Source: an uncultured Lachnospiraceae bacterium (GTDB lineage: Bacteria > Bacillota > Clostridia > Lachnospirales > Lachnospiraceae). Taken from it: DNA of 64,000 bases. The DNA is taken from assembly GCA_902793685.1 (NCBI GenBank), contig CADBEN010000007.1:1-64000 (forward strand), given 5' to 3'. The translations under genes and the position numbers were made by a program. This document shows positions 15,556 through 24,602 of this stretch, piece by piece. The notes under the pieces were generated by a model. The model ran no database searches and was not told where the DNA came from. It saw nothing but the letters and a program-made list of their open reading frames with translations. How positions within the stretch are numbered: the first letter of the stretch is position 1; each line of letters opens with the position of its first letter.

Positions 15556-17462
15556 CCTTTCTCCTCCGGAATGTCTGCCGGTGCAATAAGCTTCGGCACT
15601 GCCAGAACATTGACAAGGTCCATATTTTTGTAATCCACATGTCCGCCGGTCACCGCATTCTCCTTTGTGGAGAGGGCGTCCAGTGCCTCCCACGGGATCA
15701 GGCAGGCGTGGCGGCGGTTTTCAGCGTCCTTTGCGATCCGGACGCTGCTTTTTCCTGTCTTTTCTTTCTCTGCCCGGTATTCTTCCGCCCGGTAATCAAA
15801 TTCCTCCTCCGTCATGGCGGCATAGCCCATGGCATAGTGGAACGCGCACCAGCGGAGGTGCTCCGTCCGGCTGAGGTTTTCTTTCTGGGCTTCAGTGAGA
15901 TCCCAGTCCCCGTCGAGGACCTGCTGCGGTGTTTTTCCCGCCGCGTAGATCATGGACGGTACAAAGTCCGAGGAAGCACGGGAGCTCATGCGGTTAAAGT
16001 AGCTGCATTCTTTCCAGTTCTGCTCCGGGGTCTTTCCGTTGTCCCCGCAGTAGAAATGGTTCAGGCGGATCGCCGCGGCATCCGGGCCGGCGCCGTCCAT
16101 CACTTCCGGACGGAAGATGGTCAGCATTTTGTCCGGTTCACCGCTGAAGCCGATCTTCCGGACGCCCCGGCGGGACAGTTCAAAGATCAGCGGCCGATGC
16201 TGACGACGTTCATAGAAGCGCCGGAGTTCTTCGGAAAGCTCCAGGTTTGCCTTGTCGTCTCCCGCCGCGATCACGATATATTTCAGCTTCCGGCCGCTTT
16301 CCCGGATAAAATCGTAAGCTTCCCGGCTTCTGCCGTCCGCCTTGTGGAAATCGATCCGGTACTGGGTGAAGATTTCCCCGAAATCATTGTACAGGCGCCC
16401 GGTCAGAGACTCATATTTCGGGTCGAACGCCGTGGCCCGGAAGGTGCTTCCGTAAAACTGGCCGTTCATCACCAGAGAGCGGAGCGCCGCCTGCCCGCCG
16501 TGACCGAAGCCTATGATCATGGCCTCGAAATCCTCTTCCGCCTTTCCGTCCGCATCGAACTTGAGTGTCTTCGAAGGCGGGAAATATCCGGTCATCAGCC
16601 GGGCCGAAAGGCCTGCCTCGTCGATCACGGCCACATTTCCGAACCCGTGACCGTCCCCGCCTGCCTGCAGGCTGTCGCCGATGATCTGCTCTCCTCCGAG
16701 AAGGAGCAGGTCAGTGTGGTCCGGGCTCACGCTCTGTGCGCTGAGAGCCGAAAGGAATCCCCGCGCAAAACGGAGATTCGCAGCCTCGCTCTGCTGGAGC
16801 GCGAAGAGGGAGATCCTTCGTCCCGTCCCGCTGTACACTCCCACGCTGTTCAGAAAGGCCCGTCCCGGCGTCGTCGCCGCACGGTCAGCCCGCAGCACGC
16901 AGCCGCTGTCACGGATGGTCTGGATGCAGGAGGGATCCGGATGCTCGTCGACAAATACCACAGAGCATTTTCTTCTCGCCAGCATCTGCTGCCCGAAGGA
17001 CACGGTGTCCGCGCGGGCGCCGTAGATCACGACCAGCCTTCCGCGGCGAAGCAGAAACAGGCGGAGCCGGCGCATAGCCCGCTCACCCACGGTCTTGATG
17101 GCCGCGCTGGCAGTGGCATACAGTGCGCAGACATGGAAGAACCAGAACAGAAGGCGCGTCCACAGCGGTTTTAAAACCGCGCAGTTTCCGACGGTCGGAG
17201 ACTCGTTCTTTCCCATGAACATGCCGCAGACTGCATAGAGCGTCCGCACGATGGCCAGCGGGACATCCTGGTCCAGCTCGGTATAAGCCAGAGAATACAG
17301 GATCAGTCCCCCCGCCATTGCCAGGAACGCCGCTCCTCCCGTCAGGAAATCTCCGAGCTCGGATTTTACTGCCAGGTTCAGAATCAGGGCCACAAAGACT
17401 GCGGCCGAAAGAATAATTACTGTTGTAGACATCTGTATACTGCTTCCCGCGGAGTTCCCCAT
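15552..17462 (-). CDS. Membrane double-Rossmann protein with C-terminal RyR domain
   Basis: A 636-aa protein. Four hydrophobic segments (about 13-32, 38-60, 66-84, 101-124) lead to a TrkA-N-like Rossmann domain (LVVIYGARADTVSFG, from 142). A second Rossmann domain has GFGHGG at 318-323. A C-terminal RyR domain (about 530-625) has TEHLRW at 533-538 and RRHACLIPWEAL. No K+ selectivity filter is present: the loop between spans 3 and 4 reads SPTVGNC. It may be a regulatory partner of the channel encoded next, whose ATG overlaps its stop. The start at 17462 lacks a good Shine-Dalgarno; the Met at 17432 has GGAAG upstream and is an alternative. A strong promoter lies at 17546-17574. Confidence 0.78.
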   Translation of the reverse strand: MGNSAGSSIQMSTTVIILSAAVFVALILNLAVKSELGDFLTGGAAFLAMAGGLILYSLAYTELDQDVPLAIVRTLYAVCGMFMGKNESPTVGNCAVLKPLWTRLLFWFFHVCALYATASAAIKTVGERAMRRLRLFLLRRGRLVVIYGARADTVSFGQQMLARRKCSVVFVDEHPDPSCIQTIRDSGCVLRADRAATTPGRAFLNSVGVYSGTGRRISLFALQQSEAANLRFARGFLSALSAQSVSPDHTDLLLLGGEQIIGDSLQAGGDGHGFGNVAVIDEAGLSARLMTGYFPPSKTLKFDADGKAEEDFEAMIIGFGHGGQAALRSLVMNGQFYGSTFRATAFDPKYESLTGRLYNDFGEIFTQYRIDFHKADGRSREAYDFIRESGRKLKYIVIAAGDDKANLELSEELRRFYERRQHRPLIFELSRRGVRKIGFSGEPDKMLTIFRPEVMDGAGPDAAAIRLNHFYCGDNGKTPEQNWKECSYFNRMSSRASSDFVPSMIYAAGKTPQQVLDGDWDLTEAQKENLSRTEHLRWCAFHYAMGYAAMTEEEFDYRAEEYRAEKEKTGKSSVRIAKDAENRRHACLIPWEALDALSTKENAVTGGHVDYKNMDLVNVLAVPKLIAPADIPEEKG

Positions 17463-17545
17463 CGGAAGACCCGCATGTTTTTTAAGTAGGCAAAACAGGG
17501 AGATACGGCAGACTGATCCGCAAACTCTCCCATTGTCTGTAAAAT

Positions 17546-17574
17546 ATTATAAATTCTGCCGGGAAAGCCGTCAA
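17546..17574 (-). promoter_or_regulatory. Promoter of the RyR/channel/transglutaminase operon
   Basis: Minus strand: -35 TTGACG (17569-17574), 17-bp spacer, -10 TATAAT (17546-17551). It lies in the 292-bp divergent region shared with the TIR genes. The rest of that region is A/T-rich; on the plus strand TTGGTTAAGAT near 17693 is a weak -10 candidate for the TIR operon. Confidence 0.75.
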
Positions 17575-17754
17575 ACTTCTTTCCTGCCAAAATTGTGTTT
17601 TTCCTACGTTTTTTCCTTTTTCAGGGCAATAATCAGTTCTTCTCATCATTTTTTTCGCATATGACGATTAAAATTCTCGATTTTTCTTCTGCTTTGGTTA
17701 AGATAGAAGTGAGGGAACGCTGCACACCGCAGCCGTCCCGACAGGAGGAAAACC

Positions 17755-18651
17755 ATGTGGAAATATGACATCTGCATCAGCTGCTGCCCGGAAGACCGGG
17801 CCCAGGCGGAGACTCTGGCGGAAAGCCTTCGGGCCTACCGCCTGCCTTCCAATGTCATCATCCGCGACCCACAGCTGGACTACCGGAAGATCGCGCTGGA
17901 AAGCGACGGACTGCCCCTGGACGACACAGTGCGCGCGCTGTATCAGGACAGCCGCCTTTTACTCATGCTCTGCTCACCTGCCACCGGCAGTTCCGCCGCC
18001 ATGGCAGAGCGGCTCGAATACTTCGCGGAGCTTCGCAGCCGTGAGTCGATCATCCCCGTGATCGGATCCGGCGATCCCATCGATGCCTTCCCGTCCTTCT
18101 TCATCCAGCAGAAGGTCGCGAAGCACATCATGCCCGACATGTCCGTGGTGGAGAAGGTGGAGACCGTGGAGCCCATCGCGGCGGATCTCCGTGCCGACAA
18201 TCCGAAGCGGGCAAAACAGCTGCTCCGCTATGAGACGGTCCGTATCGCGGCCACTGCCCTGGACCTGGCCCCGGACGCTCTGGAGCAGCGCCACATGCGG
18301 CGCAGGAAAAACCGCCTCACCATGCTGGCCGCCATCATCTCCGGCGTGTTCCTTGCGGTCTCCGCGACCTTCACCTGGTACGGCCTGCAGGCAAAGAAGG
18401 CGGGCGACACAGCTGCCCTTCAGACTGCGGAGACGGTTTCCGTCGTCAACCGGCTGGTAAACGACCTTCCGGCTATGTTCGCGGACAATCCTGCCGCGCT
18501 GCAGAAGATCCGCGAGGTCCTGAACCGGAACAGTGATGTCTTCCGCCGGGCGGAGGAAGCCGGGATAGAGATCCGGCCCGCCGACGCTGCAGGGTCCGCC
18601 CCCGCAGCTGAAGATGCAGGCGCTTCCGGCGGGGAAGGAGGGAAATCATGA
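17755..18651 (+). CDS. Short TIR-domain membrane protein, probably catalytically altered
   Basis: A 298-aa protein with an N-terminal TIR-like fold (1-120; YDICISCC, then LLLMLCSPATGSS) and a membrane span at about 189-209. A juxtamembrane segment (about 225-280) resembles the same region of the larger neighbour: NDLPAMFADNPAAL versus YALPDSLVNLPGTY. Aligning SSAAMAERLEYF with SSEWVDREVAVF of the neighbour places Ala82 and Arg86 where the usual Trp and catalytic Glu sit, although Glu85 and Glu88 are adjacent. It therefore looks like a truncated paralogue lacking the TPR tail, and may be a regulatory partner rather than an NADase. AGGAGG lies 6 nt before the ATG. Its stop overlaps the next start (ATGA). 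Confidence 0.78.
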   Translation: MWKYDICISCCPEDRAQAETLAESLRAYRLPSNVIIRDPQLDYRKIALESDGLPLDDTVRALYQDSRLLLMLCSPATGSSAAMAERLEYFAELRSRESIIPVIGSGDPIDAFPSFFIQQKVAKHIMPDMSVVEKVETVEPIAADLRADNPKRAKQLLRYETVRIAATALDLAPDALEQRHMRRRKNRLTMLAAIISGVFLAVSATFTWYGLQAKKAGDTAALQTAETVSVVNRLVNDLPAMFADNPAALQKIREVLNRNSDVFRRAEEAGIEIRPADAAGSAPAAEDAGASGGEGGKS

Positions 18652-20717
18652 ATCAGGAACTCTATGATGTTTTCCTCAGCTACCGCCATAAACCTCTGGA
18701 CGGCGTGATCACCCAGCAGACCTTCAACATCCTGGAAAGCTTCCGGCTCCCGAAGGCACTCCGGGATCAGGGATATCACGGCGTGCGTCGCGTCTTCCGC
18801 GACACGGAAGAGCTTCCTGTCAGCCGGATCCTGACCCAGACCATCGACGCGGCGCTCCGCACCACGAAATGCCTGGTGGTCGTCTGCTCCACGGACACCC
18901 CCTCTTCCGAGTGGGTGGACCGCGAGGTCGCCGTGTTCATTGAGCTCGGAAAAGCCGAGCAGATCTACCCGCTGCTCATCACCGGAACGCCGGAGACCTC
19001 GTTCCCGGCTTCCATGAAACTGATCCCCGACATCATGGACCGGGTCATCGACGTCCGCGCGCCGGGGAACGACGCAAAGGCTATCGTCGCGAATATCCGC
19101 CGCTCCATGTATCCCGTCATCGCGGCGGTCAGCAGCTGCGAAGAGGACGACCTGCGGAGAGAGCACAACCTCGAAGTACGCCGGCGCACTGCCATGCTGG
19201 CAGGCGGTACGGCCCTGCTCTTCGCTTTCGTGGCAGCCGTCTCCGCCTTCCTCTGGAACCGGGCGGAGCAGTACCGTGCAAAGACTGTTGCGGGGCGGAG
19301 TGCAGCTCTTTCCCTGCTTTCAGAGCTGACTTACGCTCTGCCGGACAGTCTGGTCAACCTTCCCGGCACTTACGATGCCGTTGCAGGCATTCTGGAAGAT
19401 AACTCCGCCCAGATCCGGCGGATCCTTGAGATCTCCGGCTATGCTCCGGAAACGGAGATGGAGATCGCCGCGAACGAGGAAAAGCTCGCGACCGCTCTCG
19501 TGACTCTCGGCAGATATGAGAACGCCGAGAATCATGAGCGTGAAGCGATCTCGATCTACGGCTCCATCCCCGGCGGCACAGATGTCGGACAGGGAAAGGC
19601 GGGCGCCCTTGCCGGCGCGAATCTGGGACGGATCCAGCAGGCTTCCGGGAACTACACTGAGGCCGAACAAAGCTTTGCCGCGGCAGAGCAGGCTTTGCGG
19701 GCAGAAGACGCTCGTCCGTCGGATCTCGCCGCTCTCCTCGGGAATTACGGAGCGCTGAAGCTGATGGAGGGTGACCTTGCCGGTGCGGACGAGACGCTCT
19801 CCGAGGCAGCCCGGCTGTTCCGCGGGCTTCCCGATACCGGAGACACGGCAATTCTTTCTGCCGGCGCCGCCTGCCTCTATCATCTGGGCCTTGTGAAACA
19901 GGCTTCCGGCGCATATGCGGAAGCAGAGGAGAAATACAGGGAAGGCGCTGCCATCTATCAGCGCCTGAACCAGGATCCTGAGACCCTGGTCTTCCGGATC
20001 CCGGCGATCCGCCTGCAGGGGGCTCTGGCAAACTGCCTCGCGGAGCAGGGAAAGTACAAGGAAGCCTCCGACATGTACCTGGCCCTCATGAACGCCGCGA
20101 AAGCCATCGCGGACGATGAAGACAATGCTGAAGCTCAGAATCTTCTGGGCGAGCTCACCAACAACTACGGTCTGTGCCTGAACGCGCAGGGAAATTATTC
20201 CAGGGCAGCCTCGGTCTACGCAGGCCTTGCCGCGCTGGAGGAGGAACGCTATCAGAAAGAACGCACGCCGCTCTCCCAGGCCTCTTACGCGCGGGCGCTG
20301 TACAATGTGGCGGAAAATGCCTTCAAAGCCGGAAAATACTCCGAGATGCGGGAAAACTTCGCAAAATGCATTTCTCTTTACGGCGATGTTGCCGACTCCC
20401 TGGGTTCCTACCACCGCAGCGAATACCTGGCCCGGCTGGCCTACTTTGACATCATCGTAAAGCGGGACTATGCCGCGGCGGAAAAAGCTGCCCGGGAAGC
20501 CTTTGACGAGCAGCCGGAGTCTCTCTTCGTCTGCTACAACCTGGGCTATGCCCTGCTCATGAACAAGTCCTACGAGGACTGTGACAAGGTGTTCGAAGCC
20601 CTTGCCGCCACCGGGGCCGCCGCCGCCGAGAACGTCCGCCTCGACTTTGAAGCCATGAAAAAAGCGGGCATCTCCGACCCGCATATGGATGAAGTGCTCG
20701 CGCTGATGACCCGTTAA
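18648..20717 (+). CDS. TIR-domain membrane protein with long TPR region
   Basis: A 689-aa protein. Residues 1-140 form a TIR domain (YDVFLSYRH, RVFRDTEELP, LVVVCSTDTPSSEW) with the putative catalytic glutamate E93 in WVDRE. A membrane span lies at about 182-203. Residues about 250-680 are tandem helical repeats of TPR type (for example LGRYENAENHEREAISIYGS and GNYTEAEQSFAAAEQAL). TIR domains act as NAD-cleaving enzymes or as adaptors; the intact motif here favours activity, which is untested. GGAGGG lies upstream of the ATG, and the 4-nt overlap with the short TIR gene points to coupled expression. The TIR side is predicted to be cytoplasmic; which side the TPRs occupy is not certain. Confidence 0.88.
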   Translation: MNQELYDVFLSYRHKPLDGVITQQTFNILESFRLPKALRDQGYHGVRRVFRDTEELPVSRILTQTIDAALRTTKCLVVVCSTDTPSSEWVDREVAVFIELGKAEQIYPLLITGTPETSFPASMKLIPDIMDRVIDVRAPGNDAKAIVANIRRSMYPVIAAVSSCEEDDLRREHNLEVRRRTAMLAGGTALLFAFVAAVSAFLWNRAEQYRAKTVAGRSAALSLLSELTYALPDSLVNLPGTYDAVAGILEDNSAQIRRILEISGYAPETEMEIAANEEKLATALVTLGRYENAENHEREAISIYGSIPGGTDVGQGKAGALAGANLGRIQQASGNYTEAEQSFAAAEQALRAEDARPSDLAALLGNYGALKLMEGDLAGADETLSEAARLFRGLPDTGDTAILSAGAACLYHLGLVKQASGAYAEAEEKYREGAAIYQRLNQDPETLVFRIPAIRLQGALANCLAEQGKYKEASDMYLALMNAAKAIADDEDNAEAQNLLGELTNNYGLCLNAQGNYSRAASVYAGLAALEEERYQKERTPLSQASYARALYNVAENAFKAGKYSEMRENFAKCISLYGDVADSLGSYHRSEYLARLAYFDIIVKRDYAAAEKAAREAFDEQPESLFVCYNLGYALLMNKSYEDCDKVFEALAATGAAAAENVRLDFEAMKKAGISDPHMDEVLALMTR

Positions 20718-20779
20718 CCGCCGGCTCCGGGCCGCATCGCGGGCAGGAAAACTATTTGTGCGCGGCCCGGAGCCGGCGG
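20718..20779. terminator. Perfect 18-bp inverted repeat between convergent genes
   Basis: An 18-bp arm at 20718-20735 (begins CCGCCGGCTCC) is exactly complementary to 20762-20779, with a 26-nt loop. The left arm begins right after the TIR-TPR stop; the right arm lies inside the last codons of tadA. It probably works as a transcription terminator for one or both genes, although U-tracts are poor. Confidence 0.6.
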
Positions 20780-21228
20780 AAAAACGCGCTCATCATCTCC
20801 GCGCACTCTTCCCCGAGTACGCCCTCCGTGCACTCCACCTGATGGTTGAAGCCGCCGACATGGAGCAGGTCCAGGACCGAGCCCGCGCACCCCGCCTTGG
20901 GGTTCCGGGCAGCGAAGACCACCCGCGGGATCCGCGCCTGCACAATAGCGCCGGCGCACATGGGACAGGGCTCCAGCGTCACATAGAGGGTGCAGTCCTC
21001 CAGCCGCCAGTCCCCTGCCTTTCTGCAGGCCTTCCGGATCGCCGTGATCTCCGCATGGGCCAGCGTATTCTTGTCCGTCATCCGCCGGTTGTAGCCCCGG
21101 GCGATGACCTTCCCTTCCCGCACGATCACACAGCCGATCGGCACCTCGCCGATCGACTCTGCTTTCTGCGCCTGCTTTACCGCTGCCTTCATGTATTTTC
21201 TGTCCAGCAGTTCCTGCTCTACCGACAT
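20752..21228 (-). CDS. tadA: tRNA-specific adenosine deaminase TadA
   Basis: Converts A34 to inosine in the anticodon of tRNA-Arg(ACG). The 158-aa protein has the zinc-dependent cytidine/deoxycytidylate deaminase signature: HAE (58-60, catalytic Glu60) and PCPMC (87-91), with spacing typical of TadA. The N-terminal helix (MKAAVKQAQKA) and C-terminal helix (FFRRLRAAHK) also match the family. GAGG lies about 9 nt before the ATG. It is monocistronic, convergent with the TIR-TPR gene, and its last codons form one arm of a long inverted repeat. Confidence 0.95.
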   Translation of the reverse strand: MSVEQELLDRKYMKAAVKQAQKAESIGEVPIGCVIVREGKVIARGYNRRMTDKNTLAHAEITAIRKACRKAGDWRLEDCTLYVTLEPCPMCAGAIVQARIPRVVFAARNPKAGCAGSVLDLLHVGGFNHQVECTEGVLGEECAEMMSAFFRRLRAAHK

Positions 21229-21493
21229 CTTCCGACCTCACAAAAAACCTTTTATGGTATATTATATTGTAAGTTATTCCACACGCATATCTTAATGATG
21301 TGCCTTTATTATTGTAACCGTCAGAAACTTGTTTGTACAATGCCCGATACAGCTTCGCTGCGGGACCGGATCCCGGCTGCGGAGAGCCTTCCGGGCTTAC
21401 GCAGCATCCTGAACACTCCCGCCGCTTCAGAAGCGGGGGTATTCTCGCCAGATAATGATAAACCCCGATACCAATAATTATGTGAGGTGAAAA

Positions 21494-22192
21494 ATGCAGA
21501 AAATCCTTGTATGTGACGACGACCACGAGATTGTGGAAGCCATCAGTATCTATCTCTCCGGCGAGGGCTTTGAAGTCCTGAAGGCCTATGACGGTCTGGA
21601 GGCGCTGAAGGTCATGGAGCAGACACCGGTGGATCTCCTGATCGTCGATGTCATGATGCCCGGTCTCGACGGCATCCGCACCACTCTGAAGGTCCGCGAG
21701 ACCAGCACCATCCCGATCATCATCCTCTCCGCGAAATCCGAGGACAACGACAAGATTCTCGGCCTGAACATCGGCGCGGATGATTATCTCACGAAGCCCT
21801 TCAATCCGCTGGAGCTTGTGGCCCGGGTGAAGAGCCAGCTGCGCCGCTATACCGAGCTCGGAAACCTGACCGCGGAGGACAATTCCCATATCTTCTCCGT
21901 CGGCGACCTGGTGATCGACGATGAGACAAAGGAGGTCAAGGTCTCCGGAAATCCCGTGAAGCTCACGCCCATCGAGTACAACATACTCCTTCTCCTGGTG
22001 CGGAACGCGGGCAAGGTCTTCTCCATCGATGATATCTATGAGAAGATCTGGAACGAAGAAGCTATAGGCGCGGACAATACAGTCGCGGTCCACATCCGCC
22101 ACATCCGTGAAAAGATCGAGATCAACCCCAGGGAGCCGCGGTATCTGAAGGTCGTCTGGGGCGTCGGATATAAGGTCGAAAAACAGCCATGA
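21494..22192 (+). CDS. OmpR/VanR-type response regulator
   Basis: A 232-aa two-component response regulator. The receiver domain (1-120) has the acidic pocket CDDD (7-10), the phosphoacceptor D52 (LIVDVMMPG) and K104-like switch residues (DYLTKPF). A winged-helix DNA-binding domain (about 135-230) has LTPIEYNILLLL and VAVHIRHIREKIE. GTGAGGTG precedes the ATG by 4 nt. The histidine kinase gene downstream overlaps the stop (ATGA), so the two form one unit. The general layout resembles VanR-type regulators; the target genes are not evident here. Confidence 0.93.
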   Translation: MQKILVCDDDHEIVEAISIYLSGEGFEVLKAYDGLEALKVMEQTPVDLLIVDVMMPGLDGIRTTLKVRETSTIPIIILSAKSEDNDKILGLNIGADDYLTKPFNPLELVARVKSQLRRYTELGNLTAEDNSHIFSVGDLVIDDETKEVKVSGNPVKLTPIEYNILLLLVRNAGKVFSIDDIYEKIWNEEAIGADNTVAVHIRHIREKIEINPREPRYLKVVWGVGYKVEKQP

Positions 22193-24543
22193 GCGGATAC
22201 TCGATTCGAAAGGGCCTGGTCCTCGTCCTGCATCTGATCGTCTTCAGCATTTTTGTCGCAGGCGTCTCGATCATCTACTGCAACGACAACTTCAAAAAAG
22301 GCCTCGGCTGGATCAACGCGGAGGCCTACGAGGACAGTCCCGCTTTCACTGCACAGCTCACGGAGAGCGCGGAGGAGATCCTGCGCTATGTGCGCTACAG
22401 GGACGTATTTGACATCGGCGGCGAGGTGGATCCCGACAATGAGGTCTTTGCCTTCAACACCGGCGACGGCGGCGAGGAGATCTGGATCCTGAACGATGTC
22501 CTGGAATATGCCGCGGCCCACGGTTACTCCTTTGACAACGATTATCATCTGGTACATGACGAGAACGCTCCGCCGGATGACGGACAGACTTTTCCCGTGA
22601 CATGGCGTGCTTACCGTCAGGAAACCGCCAGGAAAGGCCCGGGCGATGCTTTTGTCACGCTGGAAGATCTTGTCGTCGAGGTCATGACCTGCCTCGGAGA
22701 TTACTACCGGGCTGACGCAAAATATAATTCCGGCAATTCGAATCTATTCTATGATATTGAGATCGAGGGGCGCCGGAACTACACCAACACCACAAATCTG
22801 ACGCCGGAGAAAGCCCGCACCTACGGAAAGTACGTGATCCTCAGCTCCGATACCCTGGTGCCGGACAACAATCTTCCGGAGACCCCGGAAAAGCTCCGTG
22901 AGATGCTCCTGACCGAGATCGGCGGGGGCGAGGTGGACTACGGCACGACCCAGTATCAGGCTGTGTTCGCCGTCGATACAGATTTTCCGTTCCGGGACGC
23001 ATTCTATGACGGTCTCGGAAAATACGCCGGGCAGCGCGACATTTACTTTATCGGTGTCGTCCTGATGCTGAGCGGCGCGCTCCTCATGCTTCTGACCTTC
23101 CTCGTCCTTGCAGCCATGTCCGGCCGCACTGCGCCGAAATCCGTCTCGGGAGAGATCCATCTGACCAGCTTCGACCGGAAGATGCCGGAGATGAACGCCC
23201 TTTTTCTTGCGGCAGCATGCATCATCCTCGTCTTTCTTGCCGATCTGACGGTGAAGCGGCTCATGCATATGCTGGTTCCGGAGGAATACTGGGTCTTCGC
23301 GGAAAAAATGATCGTATACGTGATCATTTATCTCTGCGCCCTGCCCATGGTCTTCTCCCTGATCCGCTGCTGGAAGGCGCATAAGCTCTGGGAAGTCAGC
23401 TTCCTGCGCCGGCTTGCGGAGACCCTTGCGGAGTTTGCCCGCAACATTACCTATGCCCGGCGCCTGTTCATTTACTTTGCAGCCTTCCTGATCATGAATC
23501 TGGCCGGGGCGGGATGGATCGCCTGGACCTTCGCAAAAGGCGGAACGCTGCAGTCCTACTTTATCGCCTTCGGCGGCGCCGTTGTCCTGCTCTTCGCGGA
23601 CGGGTGGTTTTTCCGGAAGTTCTACCTGAAACGCGTGGAAGCCGACCGTCTGGCGGATGCCATCCGGCAGCTGGATTCCGGTGAGGAAACACATCTGGAT
23701 CTGGCAGACTTCGAGGGCAGAGAAGCCTCCCTTGCAGCCACGATCAACAACGTGAGCAACGGACTTCAGAAAGCGCTGAATGACCAGGTCCGCAGCGAAC
23801 GCATGAAGGCTGAGCTGATCACGAACGTCTCCCACGACATCAAGACCCCGCTCACCTCCATCATCAACTACGTGGACCTGCTGCGCCGCGCCGATCCGGG
23901 GGATCCGAAGATCCAGGATTATATCAATGTTCTGGACCAGAAATCCCAGCACCTGAAAACGCTGATCTCCGACCTGGTAGAGGCCAGCAAAGCTTCCACC
24001 GGAAACGTGCAGATCAACGCTATCGACCTCGACTACGTGGAACTGGTCGAGCAGACGAACGGAGAATTTGAGGAGCGCTTCGAAGAGCGGCAGATGCAGC
24101 TCATCGCGAACCTTCCGAAGGAATCCATCATGATCCACGCGGACGGCCAGCACCTGTGGCGCGTTCTCGAAAACCTTTATAACAACGCCGTCAAGTACGC
24201 GGCACCGAACTCCCGCGTCTATGTGGACATGAAAAAGGATGCCGCGGAGGAAAAGGTCTTCTTTACCATCAAGAACATCTCCGCAAACCCGCTGAACATC
24301 AGTCCCGAAGAGCTGACAGAACGGTTCGTCCGGGGCGATGTCTCCCGCACCACCGAGGGCAGCGGTCTGGGCCTCTCCATCGCCCAGTCTCTGACCGAAC
24401 TGCAGCAGGGAATCTTCAAAATCGAGATCGACGGAGACTATTTCAAGGCGTCCGTCGGATTCGATATCCTGAAGCCTGAGGCGCAGGTCATGGCCGAAGA
24501 CGCGGCTGCAGACAGCACGGCGCCGGACAGTACAGGCTCCTGA
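22189..24543 (+). CDS. Large membrane sensor histidine kinase
   Basis: A 784-aa partner of the response regulator. One span (about 8-28) precedes a large extracytoplasmic region (about 30-280) with no domain I recognise. Five more hydrophobic segments (about 285-310, 343-362, 378-396, 422-447, 455-478) lead to a HAMP-like linker. The dimerisation/phosphoacceptor domain has NVSHDIKTPLTS (His549), and the HATPase domain has NLYNNAVKYA (N box) and GSGLGLSIAQSL (G2 box). The 35-residue tail is Ala/Asp/Ser-rich. Length and six spans exceed the classic VanS layout. The signal sensed is unknown. Confidence 0.9.
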   Translation: MSGYSIRKGLVLVLHLIVFSIFVAGVSIIYCNDNFKKGLGWINAEAYEDSPAFTAQLTESAEEILRYVRYRDVFDIGGEVDPDNEVFAFNTGDGGEEIWILNDVLEYAAAHGYSFDNDYHLVHDENAPPDDGQTFPVTWRAYRQETARKGPGDAFVTLEDLVVEVMTCLGDYYRADAKYNSGNSNLFYDIEIEGRRNYTNTTNLTPEKARTYGKYVILSSDTLVPDNNLPETPEKLREMLLTEIGGGEVDYGTTQYQAVFAVDTDFPFRDAFYDGLGKYAGQRDIYFIGVVLMLSGALLMLLTFLVLAAMSGRTAPKSVSGEIHLTSFDRKMPEMNALFLAAACIILVFLADLTVKRLMHMLVPEEYWVFAEKMIVYVIIYLCALPMVFSLIRCWKAHKLWEVSFLRRLAETLAEFARNITYARRLFIYFAAFLIMNLAGAGWIAWTFAKGGTLQSYFIAFGGAVVLLFADGWFFRKFYLKRVEADRLADAIRQLDSGEETHLDLADFEGREASLAATINNVSNGLQKALNDQVRSERMKAELITNVSHDIKTPLTSIINYVDLLRRADPGDPKIQDYINVLDQKSQHLKTLISDLVEASKASTGNVQINAIDLDYVELVEQTNGEFEERFEERQMQLIANLPKESIMIHADGQHLWRVLENLYNNAVKYAAPNSRVYVDMKKDAAEEKVFFTIKNISANPLNISPEELTERFVRGDVSRTTEGSGLGLSIAQSLTELQQGIFKIEIDGDYFKASVGFDILKPEAQVMAEDAAADSTAPDSTGS

Positions 24544-24602
24544 GACACCCGGAAACAGCGGAAACCTCCGGTTCATCCACAGTATGAGTTCCATCGACAA
24601 AA

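Noticed and set aside
21494-24543. Vancomycin resistance regulator pair (VanR/VanS)
   Set aside because: The regulator resembles VanR, but no vanH/A/X-type genes are present and the kinase has six spans and a large outer domain unlike VanS.
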